From UBA7803 sp041690675 (GTDB lineage: Bacteria; Pseudomonadota; Gammaproteobacteria; Pseudomonadales; Azotimanducaceae), in contig JAWLGU010000001.1 in the NCBI GenBank assembly GCA_041690675.1, positions 1 to 64,000 on the forward strand: a stretch of DNA of 64,000 nt. The letters run 5' to 3'. The position numbers and the translations under genes were made by a program. The first letter of the stretch is position 1; the number at the start of each line of letters is the position of its first letter. Of the stretch, positions 41,119-49,451 are shown one piece after another. A model generated the notes under the pieces. The model ran no database searches, had not been told where the DNA came from, and was given only the letters and a program-made list of their open reading frames with translations.

Positions 41119-41664
41119 TCACCCTCGACACCGGCACCGAGCATCTCCTCGCCACCATCGACGAGGGCATCGCCACCCTGACCCTCAATCGCCCGGAGAA
41201 GCGCAACGCCCTGGGCAGCGACCTGACCCCGGCGCTGCGGCAGATGCTGCTGGAAGTGGAACGGGACCCGCGGGTGCGCGTGGTGGTGATCACCGGCGCC
41301 GGGCAGGCCTTCTGCTCCGGCGGAGACGTCTCCGGCATGGGCGGCGCGAGCGAGCGGCGCGGCGCCGACGCCGAGCCGGCGGGTGCCGGCAGCGGAGTGC
41401 CTAAGCCTCGGCATCTTCAACGAAGTGGTCGCCGACGCCGAGCTTGCCGGCCGGACCCGGGAACTCGCCCGCAGCATCGCCGCTGCGCCGCCCGTGGCCG
41501 TGCGTTACATGAAGGAAAACCTGAACCGCGCGGTGCATGCGGACCTGGCCACCTGCCTGAAGATGGAGGCCGACCGCATGGTGCGCAGTACCCGGACGGA
41601 GGATCACAAGCACGCCGTCGCCGCGTTCCTGAACAAGCAAACGCCCGTGTTCGAGGGGCGTTGA
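41115..41664 (+). pseudogene. Enoyl-CoA hydratase gene with large internal deletion and frameshift
   Basis: The first ~80 codons read a normal crotonase start: 'IATLTLNRPEKRNALGSDL', 'VVVITGAGQAFCSGGDVSGM'. Around 41340-41400 the frame changes and the sequence resumes with a normal crotonase C-terminal third in another frame: 'AECLSLGIFNEVVADAELAG', 'PPVAVRYMKENLNRAVHADL', 'FLNKQTPVFEGR'. The middle ~85-90 residues, including the second oxyanion-hole and active-site Glu region, are missing. Either the gene is dead or the assembly collapsed a segment. Its ATG overlaps the upstream GST stop. Confidence 0.75.
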
Positions 41665-41720
41665 CCGTCGTTGCGCAGAGATACTGGCGCACTACTACCA
41701 GCAGAAAGAGGACTGATTGG

Positions 41721-42362
41721 ATGATTAAGGTCTACGGTGTTCACGGCTCACCATTCGTTCGCAAGGTATTCATCGCACTCGACTACAAGAACATTCCATA
41801 CGAGATCGTGCGGCAGATGCCTTTCTCCGGTGACGAGGAGTACAAGAAGCTCAACCCGCTCGGCAAGGTACCGACGCTGGTCGACGGCGACCTGATTCTC
41901 GGCGACTCCAAGGTCATCTGTCGTTACCTCGAAAGCGCGTACCCCGAACCGGCGCTCTATCCGGCAGACGTTGCTGATCGAGCCATGGCGGATTGGTACG
42001 AAGAGCTTGGCGGCACCTACCTTACCGAGCTCGCCACCGGCATTTTCTTCCAGCGCTTCATGCGCCCGTTCGCCTTCAAACAGGAATCGGACGAGGAACT
42101 GGTCGAGAAGATCATCACCAAGCAACTGCCGCCGATTCTCGACTATCTGGAGAGTCGCCTGCCCGACGACGGCTTCATCTTCGGAGACTTCACGCTGGCC
42201 GACCTCAGTATCGTCAGTCCGTTCATCAACGCTTCCTATGCAAAGTACGAGGTCGACAGCAGCGTCTGGCCTTCTGTGGCCGGACTGATCGCGCGCGTCA
42301 AAGCCGTACCTCAAGTAGCGGCAGTGCTCGAGAAAGAAGCGGAATCCATGGGGATCAACTGA
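41721..42362 (+). CDS. Glutathione S-transferase
   Basis: A 213-aa canonical GST. The N-terminal thioredoxin-like domain shows 'VYGVHGSPFVRKVFIALDYK', 'NPLGKVPTLVDGDLILGDSK' (cis-Pro in the KVPTL motif) and 'VICRYLESAYPEP'. The C-terminal helical domain shows 'FIFGDFTLADLSIVSPF'. Ser in 'GSPFVRK' is a likely glutathione-activating residue. The 5' end resembles the truncated GST stub at 32805. It is followed after 33 bp by a sulfatase gene. Probably acts on electrophilic intermediates of the pathway. Confidence 0.88.
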   Translation: MIKVYGVHGSPFVRKVFIALDYKNIPYEIVRQMPFSGDEEYKKLNPLGKVPTLVDGDLILGDSKVICRYLESAYPEPALYPADVADRAMADWYEELGGTYLTELATGIFFQRFMRPFAFKQESDEELVEKIITKQLPPILDYLESRLPDDGFIFGDFTLADLSIVSPFINASYAKYEVDSSVWPSVAGLIARVKAVPQVAAVLEKEAESMGIN

Positions 42363-42395
42363 CGGAGCCGCCCACGCGGAGCTGAGGGAGGAAGC

Positions 42396-44051
42396 ATGAA
42401 GTGGATTACCGGAATTGCGCTGGCACTGGTCGTATTGTTGGGCGCCGGCTGGATCTTCAGGGCGGAGCTCGCCCTGTTCGGCATCAGTGTCCTGACCTCC
42501 GCGCAGCGGGAGATCGGGCCGACACGGGAAATCAACTGGTCCACCGGCACGGATAGCGAAGGACGCGATCCTGCCAGTCGCCCGCCAAACATCGTGCTGA
42601 TACTGGCCGATGACCTGGGCTGGAACGACATTTCCATGAACGGTCCGAACCCGACCGTCCAGACCCCGAACATCGATGCACTGGCGGCAGAGGGGGTGAC
42701 CTTCACCCAGGGCTATGCCGCCAATGCCACCTGTGCGCCGTCACGGGCCGCTTTGATGTCGGGACGCTACGGAACCCGCTTCGGTTTCGAATTCACACCG
42801 ACCCCTCCCGGTTTCATGCCCATCGTCGGCCTGGTCAGCAGCACGCAGGATCGGCCGCTGCTGCCACCAAGCGTGCTGAACACCGAGGAATCGGACCTCA
42901 GCTTCCAGGAGATGGGCATGCCGCCCTCGGAGATCACGCTGGCGGAACTGCTGGCCGACCAGGGCTATCACACGGCCCACATCGGCAAGTGGCATCTGGG
43001 CCGGGAAAACGGCATGGCGCCCCAGGATCAGGGATTCGACGAAAGTCTGCTGATGGCCAGCGGTCTGTACGGGCGGCTGGACGACGAGAATGTGATCCAG
43101 GCCAGGCAGGAGTTCGACCCCATCGACCGGTTTTTGTGGGCGGCCCTGGGCTTTGCCGCCAGTTTCAACGGTGGTCCCGTGTTCGAACCGCCCCGATACC
43201 TCACGGATTACTACACGGACGAGGCGGTCAAGGTCATCGAGGCCAACCGGGAGCGTCCGTTCTTCCTGTATCTCGCACATTGGGCGCCCCACACGCCGCT
43301 GCAGGCGACCCGCGAAGACTATGAAGCGCTGTCACACATCGAGCTGCACCGCGAACGGGTGTACGCCGCCATGATCCGCGCCCTCGACCGCGGCGTCGGC
43401 CGGGTCATGGAGGCGCTGAAGGCCAATGGCCTGGATGAGAACACGCTGGTGATGTTCACGTCCGACAATGGTGCCGCCGGCTACATCGGCCTCCCGGACG
43501 TGAATGACCCCTACCGGGGTTGGAAGATCACGCTGTTCGAGGGCGGCCTGCGGGTTCCGTTCCTGGCCCGCTGGCCGGCGCAACTGCCGGCCGGCGCGAC
43601 CTATGACGCGCCGGTTCACCACTTCGACATGTACGCCACGGCGGCGGCAGCGGCAGGTGCTGACCTCCCCGCGGACCGGGTGATGGACGGCGTCGACCTG
43701 ACGCGACTGGTGACCCGCGCGGACACCGCCGAGGCGCCCCATGACTATCTGTTCTTCCGCAGCGGCGCCGCCCAGGCGGTTCGCGACGAGCGCTGGAAGC
43801 TGGTGGTAAGTGCACCCCAGGGACTGGCCCGCCAGGAGTGGCTGTTCGACCTGACCGCCGATGGCGAGCGGACCGATCTGCTGGCAGAGTACCCGGCTGT
43901 CGCCGACCGGCTGCGCGGCGTGCTCGAGGCCCACAACGAGGAACAGGCTGAGCCGCTCTGGCCCTGGACCGCCACAACGGCGCAGAACGTCGACCGCGAC
44001 CTGTCGCAGGAGGACCAGCCCGGTGATACGTTTGCCTACTGGTCGAACTAG
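42396..44051 (+). CDS. Membrane-anchored Cys-type sulfatase (arylsulfatase family)
   Basis: A 551-aa sulfatase with an N-terminal signal anchor ('GIALALVVLLGAGWIFRAEL'). Motifs are 'NIVLILADDLGWNDISMNGP', the formylglycine site 'CAPSRAALMSGRYGTRFGF' with Cys113, 'GYHTAHIGKWHLG' and 'VMFTSDNGAAGY'. A GAGGGAGG ribosome binding site precedes the ATG. It differs from the first sulfatase in its lack of a C-terminal anchor. The next gene, a secreted selenocysteine redoxin, begins 9 bp downstream, so they are one transcription unit. Substrate unknown. Confidence 0.9.
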   Translation: MKWITGIALALVVLLGAGWIFRAELALFGISVLTSAQREIGPTREINWSTGTDSEGRDPASRPPNIVLILADDLGWNDISMNGPNPTVQTPNIDALAAEGVTFTQGYAANATCAPSRAALMSGRYGTRFGFEFTPTPPGFMPIVGLVSSTQDRPLLPPSVLNTEESDLSFQEMGMPPSEITLAELLADQGYHTAHIGKWHLGRENGMAPQDQGFDESLLMASGLYGRLDDENVIQARQEFDPIDRFLWAALGFAASFNGGPVFEPPRYLTDYYTDEAVKVIEANRERPFFLYLAHWAPHTPLQATREDYEALSHIELHRERVYAAMIRALDRGVGRVMEALKANGLDENTLVMFTSDNGAAGYIGLPDVNDPYRGWKITLFEGGLRVPFLARWPAQLPAGATYDAPVHHFDMYATAAAAAGADLPADRVMDGVDLTRLVTRADTAEAPHDYLFFRSGAAQAVRDERWKLVVSAPQGLARQEWLFDLTADGERTDLLAEYPAVADRLRGVLEAHNEEQAEPLWPWTATTAQNVDRDLSQEDQPGDTFAYWSN

Positions 44052-44060
44052 GAGACCATC

Positions 44061-44675
44061 ATGAAGATCACGGGAACATCCTACCGACCCTTCGGTTTGC
44101 ACCGCGTGTGGCGTTGGATCGCCGCCGGCGCGCTGGCAGCCATGGCCCAGCTCGCGTTCGCCAACCCGGAGTACCTCGAGCTCTGGGGACCAGCCGTCGG
44201 CACCGAGGCCCCACTGCTGGCGGCCGACGATCAGGACGGGAACCGGCAGACACTGGAGAGCTTGGCCGGGCCCAACGGGCTGCTGCTCGTCTTCTCCCGC
44301 TCCGTCGACTGGTGACCGTTCTGCAAACGTCAGTTCGTGAAACTGAATGAGATCTACGGTCAATTCGAAGAACTGGGGGTGGGTATCGCCGGGATGACCT
44401 ACGACCAGCCCGAGCACATCCAACAGTTCCACGACGAGTGGGCGCTCGAGTTTCCGCTGCTGCGCGATGTGAACGGACAGCACGTGGATGCCTGGGACAT
44501 CCGCAACGAGCAGTACGGCGAGGGCACCTTTGCCTACGGCATCCCGCATCCCGGCATGGTACTGCTGTCGCCCGAGGGCACGATCCTCGCCAAGTTCGCG
44601 GAGCCGGGCTATCGGTCACGGCCGGACTGGGACGCGGTGCTGGAAGCAGTCCGCTCCGAGGTCGGCGGTGAGTAA
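44061..44675 (+). CDS. Secreted redoxin-family selenoprotein (UxxC)
   Basis: Read through the in-frame UGA at 44313-44315, the gene encodes 204 aa with a signal peptide ('WIAAGALAAMAQLAFANP'). The AhpC/TSA thioredoxin-like domain has active site 'SRSVDW-U-PFCKRQFVKLN': Sec85 stands where Cys is found in ordinary CPFC homologues, with resolving Cys88. The downstream half is standard for the family: 'GMTYDQPEHIQQFHDEWALE', 'FPLLRDVNGQHVDAW', 'GIPHPGMVLLSPEGTILAKF'. A hairpin with loop 20 nt after the UGA supports selenocysteine insertion. It lies 9 bp after a sulfatase gene. Expected to reduce peroxides or disulfides in the periplasm. Confidence 0.85.
44313..44346 (+). promoter_or_regulatory. 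UGA selenocysteine codon with putative SECIS hairpin
   Basis: UGA at 44313-44315. A 6-bp stem follows: UCAGUU (44330-44335) pairs with AACUGA (44341-44346) around a CGUGA loop (44336-44340). The loop starts 20 nt after the UGA and has G in its second position followed by U. Geometry matches the element in the GrdB-like gene. Confidence 0.7.
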
Positions 44676-45075
44676 GGTGCGCAACGTCCTCGGCTGGGCC
44701 GGCATCGTCGTGCTCGGGCTCGCCACCGGGGTGCTCGAAGACATCATGTTCGTCACCCTGATGGTGCCCTACTTCCCGCCCGGCTGGGACCTCACCGGCG
44801 ATCTGTTCTGGGTGTTCACGGTGCCGGTGGCCCAGGCGCTGGCGCTGGCCGTGACGGGCACGCTGGCGTGGTTCCTGGGCCTGCGCCAGCCGGCGCGCCT
44901 GATCACCTTCTGGGCCTGCTGGACCGTCTCGCGCGCGACGTTCCTGACCTTGATCAACAACCCACTCGGGGACGTACTCGTCTATCTGCTGTGGATCGCG
45001 GTGTGGTGCGCCTTGATAGGGCTGCTGACCCGTTTCCTGGGATCGGGCGAGCGACGCGCAAGCGTCGGCCCCTAG
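44668..45075 (+). CDS. Small integral membrane protein of unknown function
   Basis: About 135 aa from the GTG at 44668, which overlaps the end of the redoxin gene by 8 bp. Four hydrophobic segments are visible: 'WAGIVVLGLATGVLEDIMF', 'LFWVFTVPVAQALALAVTG', 'ITFWACWTVSRATFLTL' and 'VLVYLLWIAVWCALIGLLT'. I do not recognise the family. Tight coupling to the selenocysteine redoxin suggests that it could be its membrane partner, for example an electron donor, but there are only two cysteines, both within helices, so this remains speculation. Confidence 0.65.
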   Translation: MSKVRNVLGWAGIVVLGLATGVLEDIMFVTLMVPYFPPGWDLTGDLFWVFTVPVAQALALAVTGTLAWFLGLRQPARLITFWACWTVSRATFLTLINNPLGDVLVYLLWIAVWCALIGLLTRFLGSGERRASVGP

Positions 45076-45091
45076 TCGACCAGACGGCATC

Positions 45092-46081
45092 ATGACCGAC
45101 TCCCCGGAAACACCAGAAGAAGCCGCCGGCGAAGCGGCACCGGCCGGCCGCCGCAAAGGGAACCCGATCGGCCGGGTCGTCTTTCTGCTGATCACCATCG
45201 CCTGTTTCGGCTACCTGTACTACCGCCTCGACGGCGCTGCGACGCGCGAAGGCCTGAGTTTACCGGCCTACATGGCGCAGGTATTCGCAGCGGTGCAATG
45301 GCTGCCCTGGCTGGCGCTGATGATGGGCTACTCGCTCTTCTTCTTCCTGATCGACACGCTCGTGGTGACCCGGGCGTTGAACTGGTTTCTCGCCGACATC
45401 CGTTATCGCGACATCCTGCCCATCCGCGCCAGCGCCTACATCATCTCGATCTTCAACGAGCAGGTAGGCAAAGGTGCCATGGCCTACTATCTGAACCGCC
45501 GCGACAAAGTGCCGGGCTGGGAAACGGGCTCGGTGATGCTGTTCATCATGTTCTGCGAGGGTTTCTACCTGCTCACCTGGGCGACCGTAGGGTTCATCTT
45601 CACCGCCGAGGAATTGCCGGCGGTGTTCAACATCCTGCCCGTGATCAGCGTCTGCGCCGCGGTGTTCCTGGTGCTGTGGATTCTGTATTTCAGCGGCAGG
45701 ATTCTGCCCGGGAACCGTCTGCGTGAGCGACGCGTCCTCAGCGCCTTCCGCCAGGCCCGGCCCTGGCATTACGGCGCCTTTTTCCTGCTGCGCTCGCCGG
45801 CGCTGCTGGCCGCCGTGGTGGTCTACACGGCGTCGCTGAACCTGTTCGGCGTGGACGCCTCGCTGCTGACGGTGCTGCCCTACCTGCCGGTGATCTTCTT
45901 CGCCGCCGCGGTGCCCACGCCCATGCGCGCTGCCGCCATCACCTTCTGGGTGATCCTGTTCCCGGACAACGAGGGACAGATGGCCGCCTTCGGCTTCGTG
46001 CAGCACAACTTCTTCATCCTGTTCAACGCGCTGATCGGCCTGATCTTCTGGCGCCGCGCCCAGCGGGAACTGTTTGGCTGA
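45092..46081 (+). CDS. Polytopic membrane protein resembling LPG-synthase/flippase-type proteins
   Basis: A 329-aa protein with about seven or eight predicted membrane helices, e.g. 'VVFLLITIACFGYLYYRL', 'LPWLALMMGYSLFFFLIDTL', 'SVCAAVFLVLWILYFSG'. A characteristic loop 'ISIFNEQVGKGAMAYYLNRR' and the later 'VIFFAAAVPTPMRAAAITF' recall the N-(x)6-G-(x)7 region of the lysylphosphatidylglycerol-synthase membrane domain (AglD-like) family, but similarity is distant. It is part of the continuous plus-strand run between the redoxin and the acyltransferase. Function not assigned. Confidence 0.65.
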   Translation: MTDSPETPEEAAGEAAPAGRRKGNPIGRVVFLLITIACFGYLYYRLDGAATREGLSLPAYMAQVFAAVQWLPWLALMMGYSLFFFLIDTLVVTRALNWFLADIRYRDILPIRASAYIISIFNEQVGKGAMAYYLNRRDKVPGWETGSVMLFIMFCEGFYLLTWATVGFIFTAEELPAVFNILPVISVCAAVFLVLWILYFSGRILPGNRLRERRVLSAFRQARPWHYGAFFLLRSPALLAAVVVYTASLNLFGVDASLLTVLPYLPVIFFAAAVPTPMRAAAITFWVILFPDNEGQMAAFGFVQHNFFILFNALIGLIFWRRAQRELFG

Positions 46082-46105
46082 CGGCGAACTGCTGCGCGAG
46101 CCGCC

Positions 46106-47434
46106 ATGAAGAAACTGACTGTCCTGTTGGCTGCGATACTGGCGATAGTGCTGACCCTGGCGGCTGCCGCCGTGTGGCAGACCTCGCGCCGTGCGAACCA
46201 GGCTGAGTCCCTCGGCCTGCAGGAGGTCAGCAACGGCGATGCCCAGTTCTGGCTGATGCAGGGTCCGCCGAACAACCGGCACATCCCCTGCACCGTGCAC
46301 TACTTCTTCGACAGGCCGCTCGATGAGACTCTGGTCCGCGAACGGCTCCGGGCCCTCGTTTCAGCCTACCCGATGTTCCGGCGCAACATCGTCGAGTTGG
46401 ATGGCCTGCCCTACTGGCAGACTGTCGACCCTGACTGGCAAAGAAACTTTCGTCGGCTGTCTGCCACTGAACAGATCGAATCCGTGCGCATCGCTGCCGA
46501 AGCCGATCTGTCCCGGGCAGAGCCGCCTGGCGCCGGCATTCCCATGTTCCGGGCTTACCTGTCCGCCGATGGCCGGCAGCTGACTTTCATGTGGCACCAC
46601 GTCGTGTCCGATTTCGAAGGCATGTTCAACAAGCATGCGCGACATCTCTTCCACCGGGAGACGGAGCGAACGCGGTTCGGCTACCAGATGGGTCAGCCCG
46701 GGCACGCACCGGAAACGGGATCAGCGCCGCGGCCGTTCAGCCTGGCCGGCGCCTTCACGCCTCGCCCCCTCGGGTTCGAGGGCACGGCATTCGATGTCAG
46801 CACGCTGGTGCTGCCGGTGGAAGATCGGGGACTCAACGAACTGGGGCAGGCAGCCGGCCTGCCAATGAGCGACATCTTTTCGTTCATCACGATGCGGGCT
46901 GTGACACGCTACAATGAATCGATTTCGGACCGGGCGCCGTCGGACATCAGGCCGGTGGTCAGCCCACTCAGCCTGCGACGAAGTTCGCTCGAAACCGATG
47001 AAGGCAACAATCGCGCGATCAAGTATTTCCCGCTGGAGTTCCCGCTGGAACCCGTCGCGGAAACCTACCGGCGGATCATCGCGCTCGCACCGGCGTCGAA
47101 TTCCTATGAACAGGCTGGCAGAATGATGAAACGCATCCGGGCGCTCCCGATCCTGGAAGCACCGTTTCGCCGCATGGTCTCACCGGATTACATTTCGAAC
47201 TACTTCCCGCTCGCTGACGAGCCGCTGCAGATGGGAGAAGCCACCCTGGTGCGCCACGCGTTGAGAGTACCGATGGTGCCGCATGAACGGACCAAGTTCG
47301 CCTGGTCCAACTATGCCGGCGAGGTACAGCTCTACCTTCACACCGACCCGGTGCTGGTAGAGGCGAGCATCATGCGCGAATCCTTCGAACTGGCGGCGGC
47401 CGAAGTGCTGGATTTCCTGGAGTCCCAGCAGTGA
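46106..47434 (+). CDS. Membrane-anchored HHxxxD acyltransferase-like protein (WES/DGAT or condensation fold)
   Basis: A 442-aa protein with an N-terminal membrane segment ('LTVLLAAILAIVLTLAAAAV'). Near residue 163 lies 'WHHVVSDFEGM', the HHxxxD catalytic motif of wax-ester synthase/DGAT, condensation and related acyltransferases. Other blocks ('YPMFRRNIVELDGLPYWQTV' and 'LPMSDIFSFITMRAVTRYN') fit the two-lobed fold. Acyl transfer to an alcohol or amine is expected; being anchored, it may modify an envelope lipid or the product of the pathway. The stop overlaps the next start by 4 bp. Confidence 0.75.
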   Translation: MKKLTVLLAAILAIVLTLAAAAVWQTSRRANQAESLGLQEVSNGDAQFWLMQGPPNNRHIPCTVHYFFDRPLDETLVRERLRALVSAYPMFRRNIVELDGLPYWQTVDPDWQRNFRRLSATEQIESVRIAAEADLSRAEPPGAGIPMFRAYLSADGRQLTFMWHHVVSDFEGMFNKHARHLFHRETERTRFGYQMGQPGHAPETGSAPRPFSLAGAFTPRPLGFEGTAFDVSTLVLPVEDRGLNELGQAAGLPMSDIFSFITMRAVTRYNESISDRAPSDIRPVVSPLSLRRSSLETDEGNNRAIKYFPLEFPLEPVAETYRRIIALAPASNSYEQAGRMMKRIRALPILEAPFRRMVSPDYISNYFPLADEPLQMGEATLVRHALRVPMVPHERTKFAWSNYAGEVQLYLHTDPVLVEASIMRESFELAAAEVLDFLESQQ

Positions 47435-48774
47435 ACACGGATTACCGGCTGTTCGCCTGGGACTTCAGCTACTTCTCGGCGAAGGTACGGGCCTACTGCC
47501 GGTACAAGGCCTTTCACGACGCCTTTACCTTCGAAGAGGTGCTGGCCACGCAGGAGATCATCCAGGGCTATATCCGTCCGGCCACAGGGTCCAACGTTGT
47601 CCCTCAGGTTCAGTCGGCCGACGGCGACTGGCTGCAGGATTCCAGCGAGATCATCGATGCGCTGGAGGATCGCCACCCGGCTGCGCCCGTCATACCGGAC
47701 ACGCCCCGTCAGCGACTGGTCGCCTACCTGGTCGAACTGCTGGCGGATGAATGGATGCTGCCGTGGGGATTCTGGGAGCGCTGGCACTACTCGCGGCCCG
47801 GCGCCCAGCCCAGTCACGAGGCATTCAATGCCCAGCAGTGGGGCCGCATATTCGCACCGGGGCAGAACGGCCTGGCGCGGCGCGAGGCAGCGCGTTTCGT
47901 CTTCCGGGAGATCATGAAGATCGACGATCCGGACAGCGCCGAGTCCGGTCCTTTCGCGGGACTGCCCCAGCTCGGCGTCACGGCAGAGACGGAAGCCGCC
48001 TGGACCAACAGCATGCACCGGATGCTGACCATCCTCGAGAACCACTTCGACCGGCACGACTACGTCCTCGGTGGCAGACCTACCCTGGCCGACTTCGCGC
48101 TGATGGGGCCGCTCTACGCGCACCTGTACAAGGACCCGGTACCCGGTTTCATGATGCGCGCGCAGTACCCGCTCATCTGCGAATGGATCGAACGGAGCAA
48201 CGGCACGACCGAAGCGGGCTTACGAAGCTACCGGGAAACCAGCTACCGCCTCAATGACGGCGAGCTGGAGGCGTTCTGCGGAAGCACAGACCACGGCGAG
48301 GTACTGCCCGAGGATAGGATCCCGTCAACGCTGTTGCCGCTGATCTCGGTATTCTTCGAGGAAATGTGGCCTTTCCTGAAAGGCAGCATCAAGGTACTGA
48401 GCGCCTACATCGCGAGCGGCAGACATCCTGCCGGGACGCCCTTACCTTCCAAGAGCTTCTACTCGCCCGTCGAGTTCCGGGAACTGCAGTCGCAAGGCGG
48501 TGCACTTTCCCACGAATTTGAACTGGGTGGCCTGCGGGCAATCCGGATGGTTTCGCCCTACCAGGTCTGGATGCTGGGTCGCCTCAGCGATGCCATGTCA
48601 GCGCACTTCGAGAATGATGCGCATCATGCGCAACTGACAGCCATGCTCACGGACTTCAAGGCTGGCCCGGAACTGCTCTCGTTGCCGACGCTAATCCGCG
48701 ACTGCCGTCTTCACAAACGCTTCGAACAGCTCTATATCGGAGAAAAGGAGCCCCGAGGCGACACAGCTCACTGA
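47431..48774 (+). CDS. Long glutathione S-transferase-like protein
   Basis: A 447-aa protein (GTG start overlapping the upstream stop). The N-terminal ~90 residues look like a GST thioredoxin domain ('AWDFSYFSAKVRAYCRYKAF', 'NVVPQVQSADGDWLQDSSEI', then 'IDALEDRHP'). The next part is GST-C-like ('HDYVLGGRPTLADFALMGPL'). The last ~200 residues are an extra region of unknown kind. Proteins of this type are uncharacterised GST-family members. It ends the long plus-strand catabolic operon and converges with another GST gene. Confidence 0.75.
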   Translation: MNTDYRLFAWDFSYFSAKVRAYCRYKAFHDAFTFEEVLATQEIIQGYIRPATGSNVVPQVQSADGDWLQDSSEIIDALEDRHPAAPVIPDTPRQRLVAYLVELLADEWMLPWGFWERWHYSRPGAQPSHEAFNAQQWGRIFAPGQNGLARREAARFVFREIMKIDDPDSAESGPFAGLPQLGVTAETEAAWTNSMHRMLTILENHFDRHDYVLGGRPTLADFALMGPLYAHLYKDPVPGFMMRAQYPLICEWIERSNGTTEAGLRSYRETSYRLNDGELEAFCGSTDHGEVLPEDRIPSTLLPLISVFFEEMWPFLKGSIKVLSAYIASGRHPAGTPLPSKSFYSPVEFRELQSQGGALSHEFELGGLRAIRMVSPYQVWMLGRLSDAMSAHFENDAHHAQLTAMLTDFKAGPELLSLPTLIRDCRLHKRFEQLYIGEKEPRGDTAH

Positions 48775-48800
48775 CTGTGCCGGTCCGGGACCTCCTGCCG

Positions 48801-49409
48801 TCAAGCCGCCATCGCTTTCTGGAACGCCGGCCGCTCGGAAATGCGCTCTACGTAGCTTTTCAGATTCGACATCTCGTCGGTCACGCAGCCGAGCCGGTTG
48901 CTCATGAAGCAGGCGTGGCCGAGCATGATGTCCGCCGCCGAGAAGTCGCCGATCAGGTAATCCTTGCCGGCCAGCGCCTCGTCCACCGGGGCGAGCGCCT
49001 TGGTGAGCAGGCGCTGCGCCTGACCCAGGGCGGTCTCGTCCCGGCGCTCCGGCGGCAGCAGCAGGGTCTGCACCACGATGGTGTTCACCGGCGGCATCAC
49101 CATGCCCTCGCAGTAGTGGAACCACTGCAGGTAGGCGGGAAAGGTCGGTGCTTCCACGGCCGGCTTGAGGCCGCCGTTCTTGTGCCGTTCCAGCACGTAC
49201 TCGACGATGGCGCCCGACTCGTAGATGGTCACGTCACCGTCCTCGAGCACGGGCACCCGGCCGAGCGGATGGCGGGCGCGATGCTCGTCGGACTTGAGGT
49301 CCTTGGGGCTGAAGTCCATGCGGTTCAGCTCGTAGGGCAGCTCCAGCTCCTCCAGCAGCCAGACGATCCGGCCGGCGCGGGAGTTCGGGGCGAAGTGCAG
49401 TTTCAGCAT
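48801..49409 (-). CDS. Glutathione S-transferase
   Basis: A 202-aa canonical GST. The N-terminal domain shows 'LKLHFAPNSRAGRIVWLLEE', 'RHPLGRVPVLEDGDVTIYES' and 'GAIVEYVLERH'. The C-terminal domain shows 'LIGDFSAADIMLGHACFMSN'. Ser in 'PNSRAGR' is the probable glutathione-activating residue. AAGGAGA precedes the ATG. It is the last gene of a minus-strand run with the formylglycine-generating enzyme and a hypothetical protein. A role in detoxifying reactive intermediates is likely. Confidence 0.88.
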   Translation of the reverse strand: MLKLHFAPNSRAGRIVWLLEELELPYELNRMDFSPKDLKSDEHRARHPLGRVPVLEDGDVTIYESGAIVEYVLERHKNGGLKPAVEAPTFPAYLQWFHYCEGMVMPPVNTIVVQTLLLPPERRDETALGQAQRLLTKALAPVDEALAGKDYLIGDFSAADIMLGHACFMSNRLGCVTDEMSNLKSYVERISERPAFQKAMAA

Positions 49410-49451
49410 GTCGGTCTCCTTGGGGACTGAAAGATCATCGGGCCCGAACGC

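Noticed and set aside
39753..42362. Single 869-codon plus-strand frame across the TauD, GST and crotonase genes
   Set aside because: It is a high-GC shadow frame that only by chance joins the pieces of the crotonase start and the GST at 41721. The real genes with ribosome binding sites lie in different frames.
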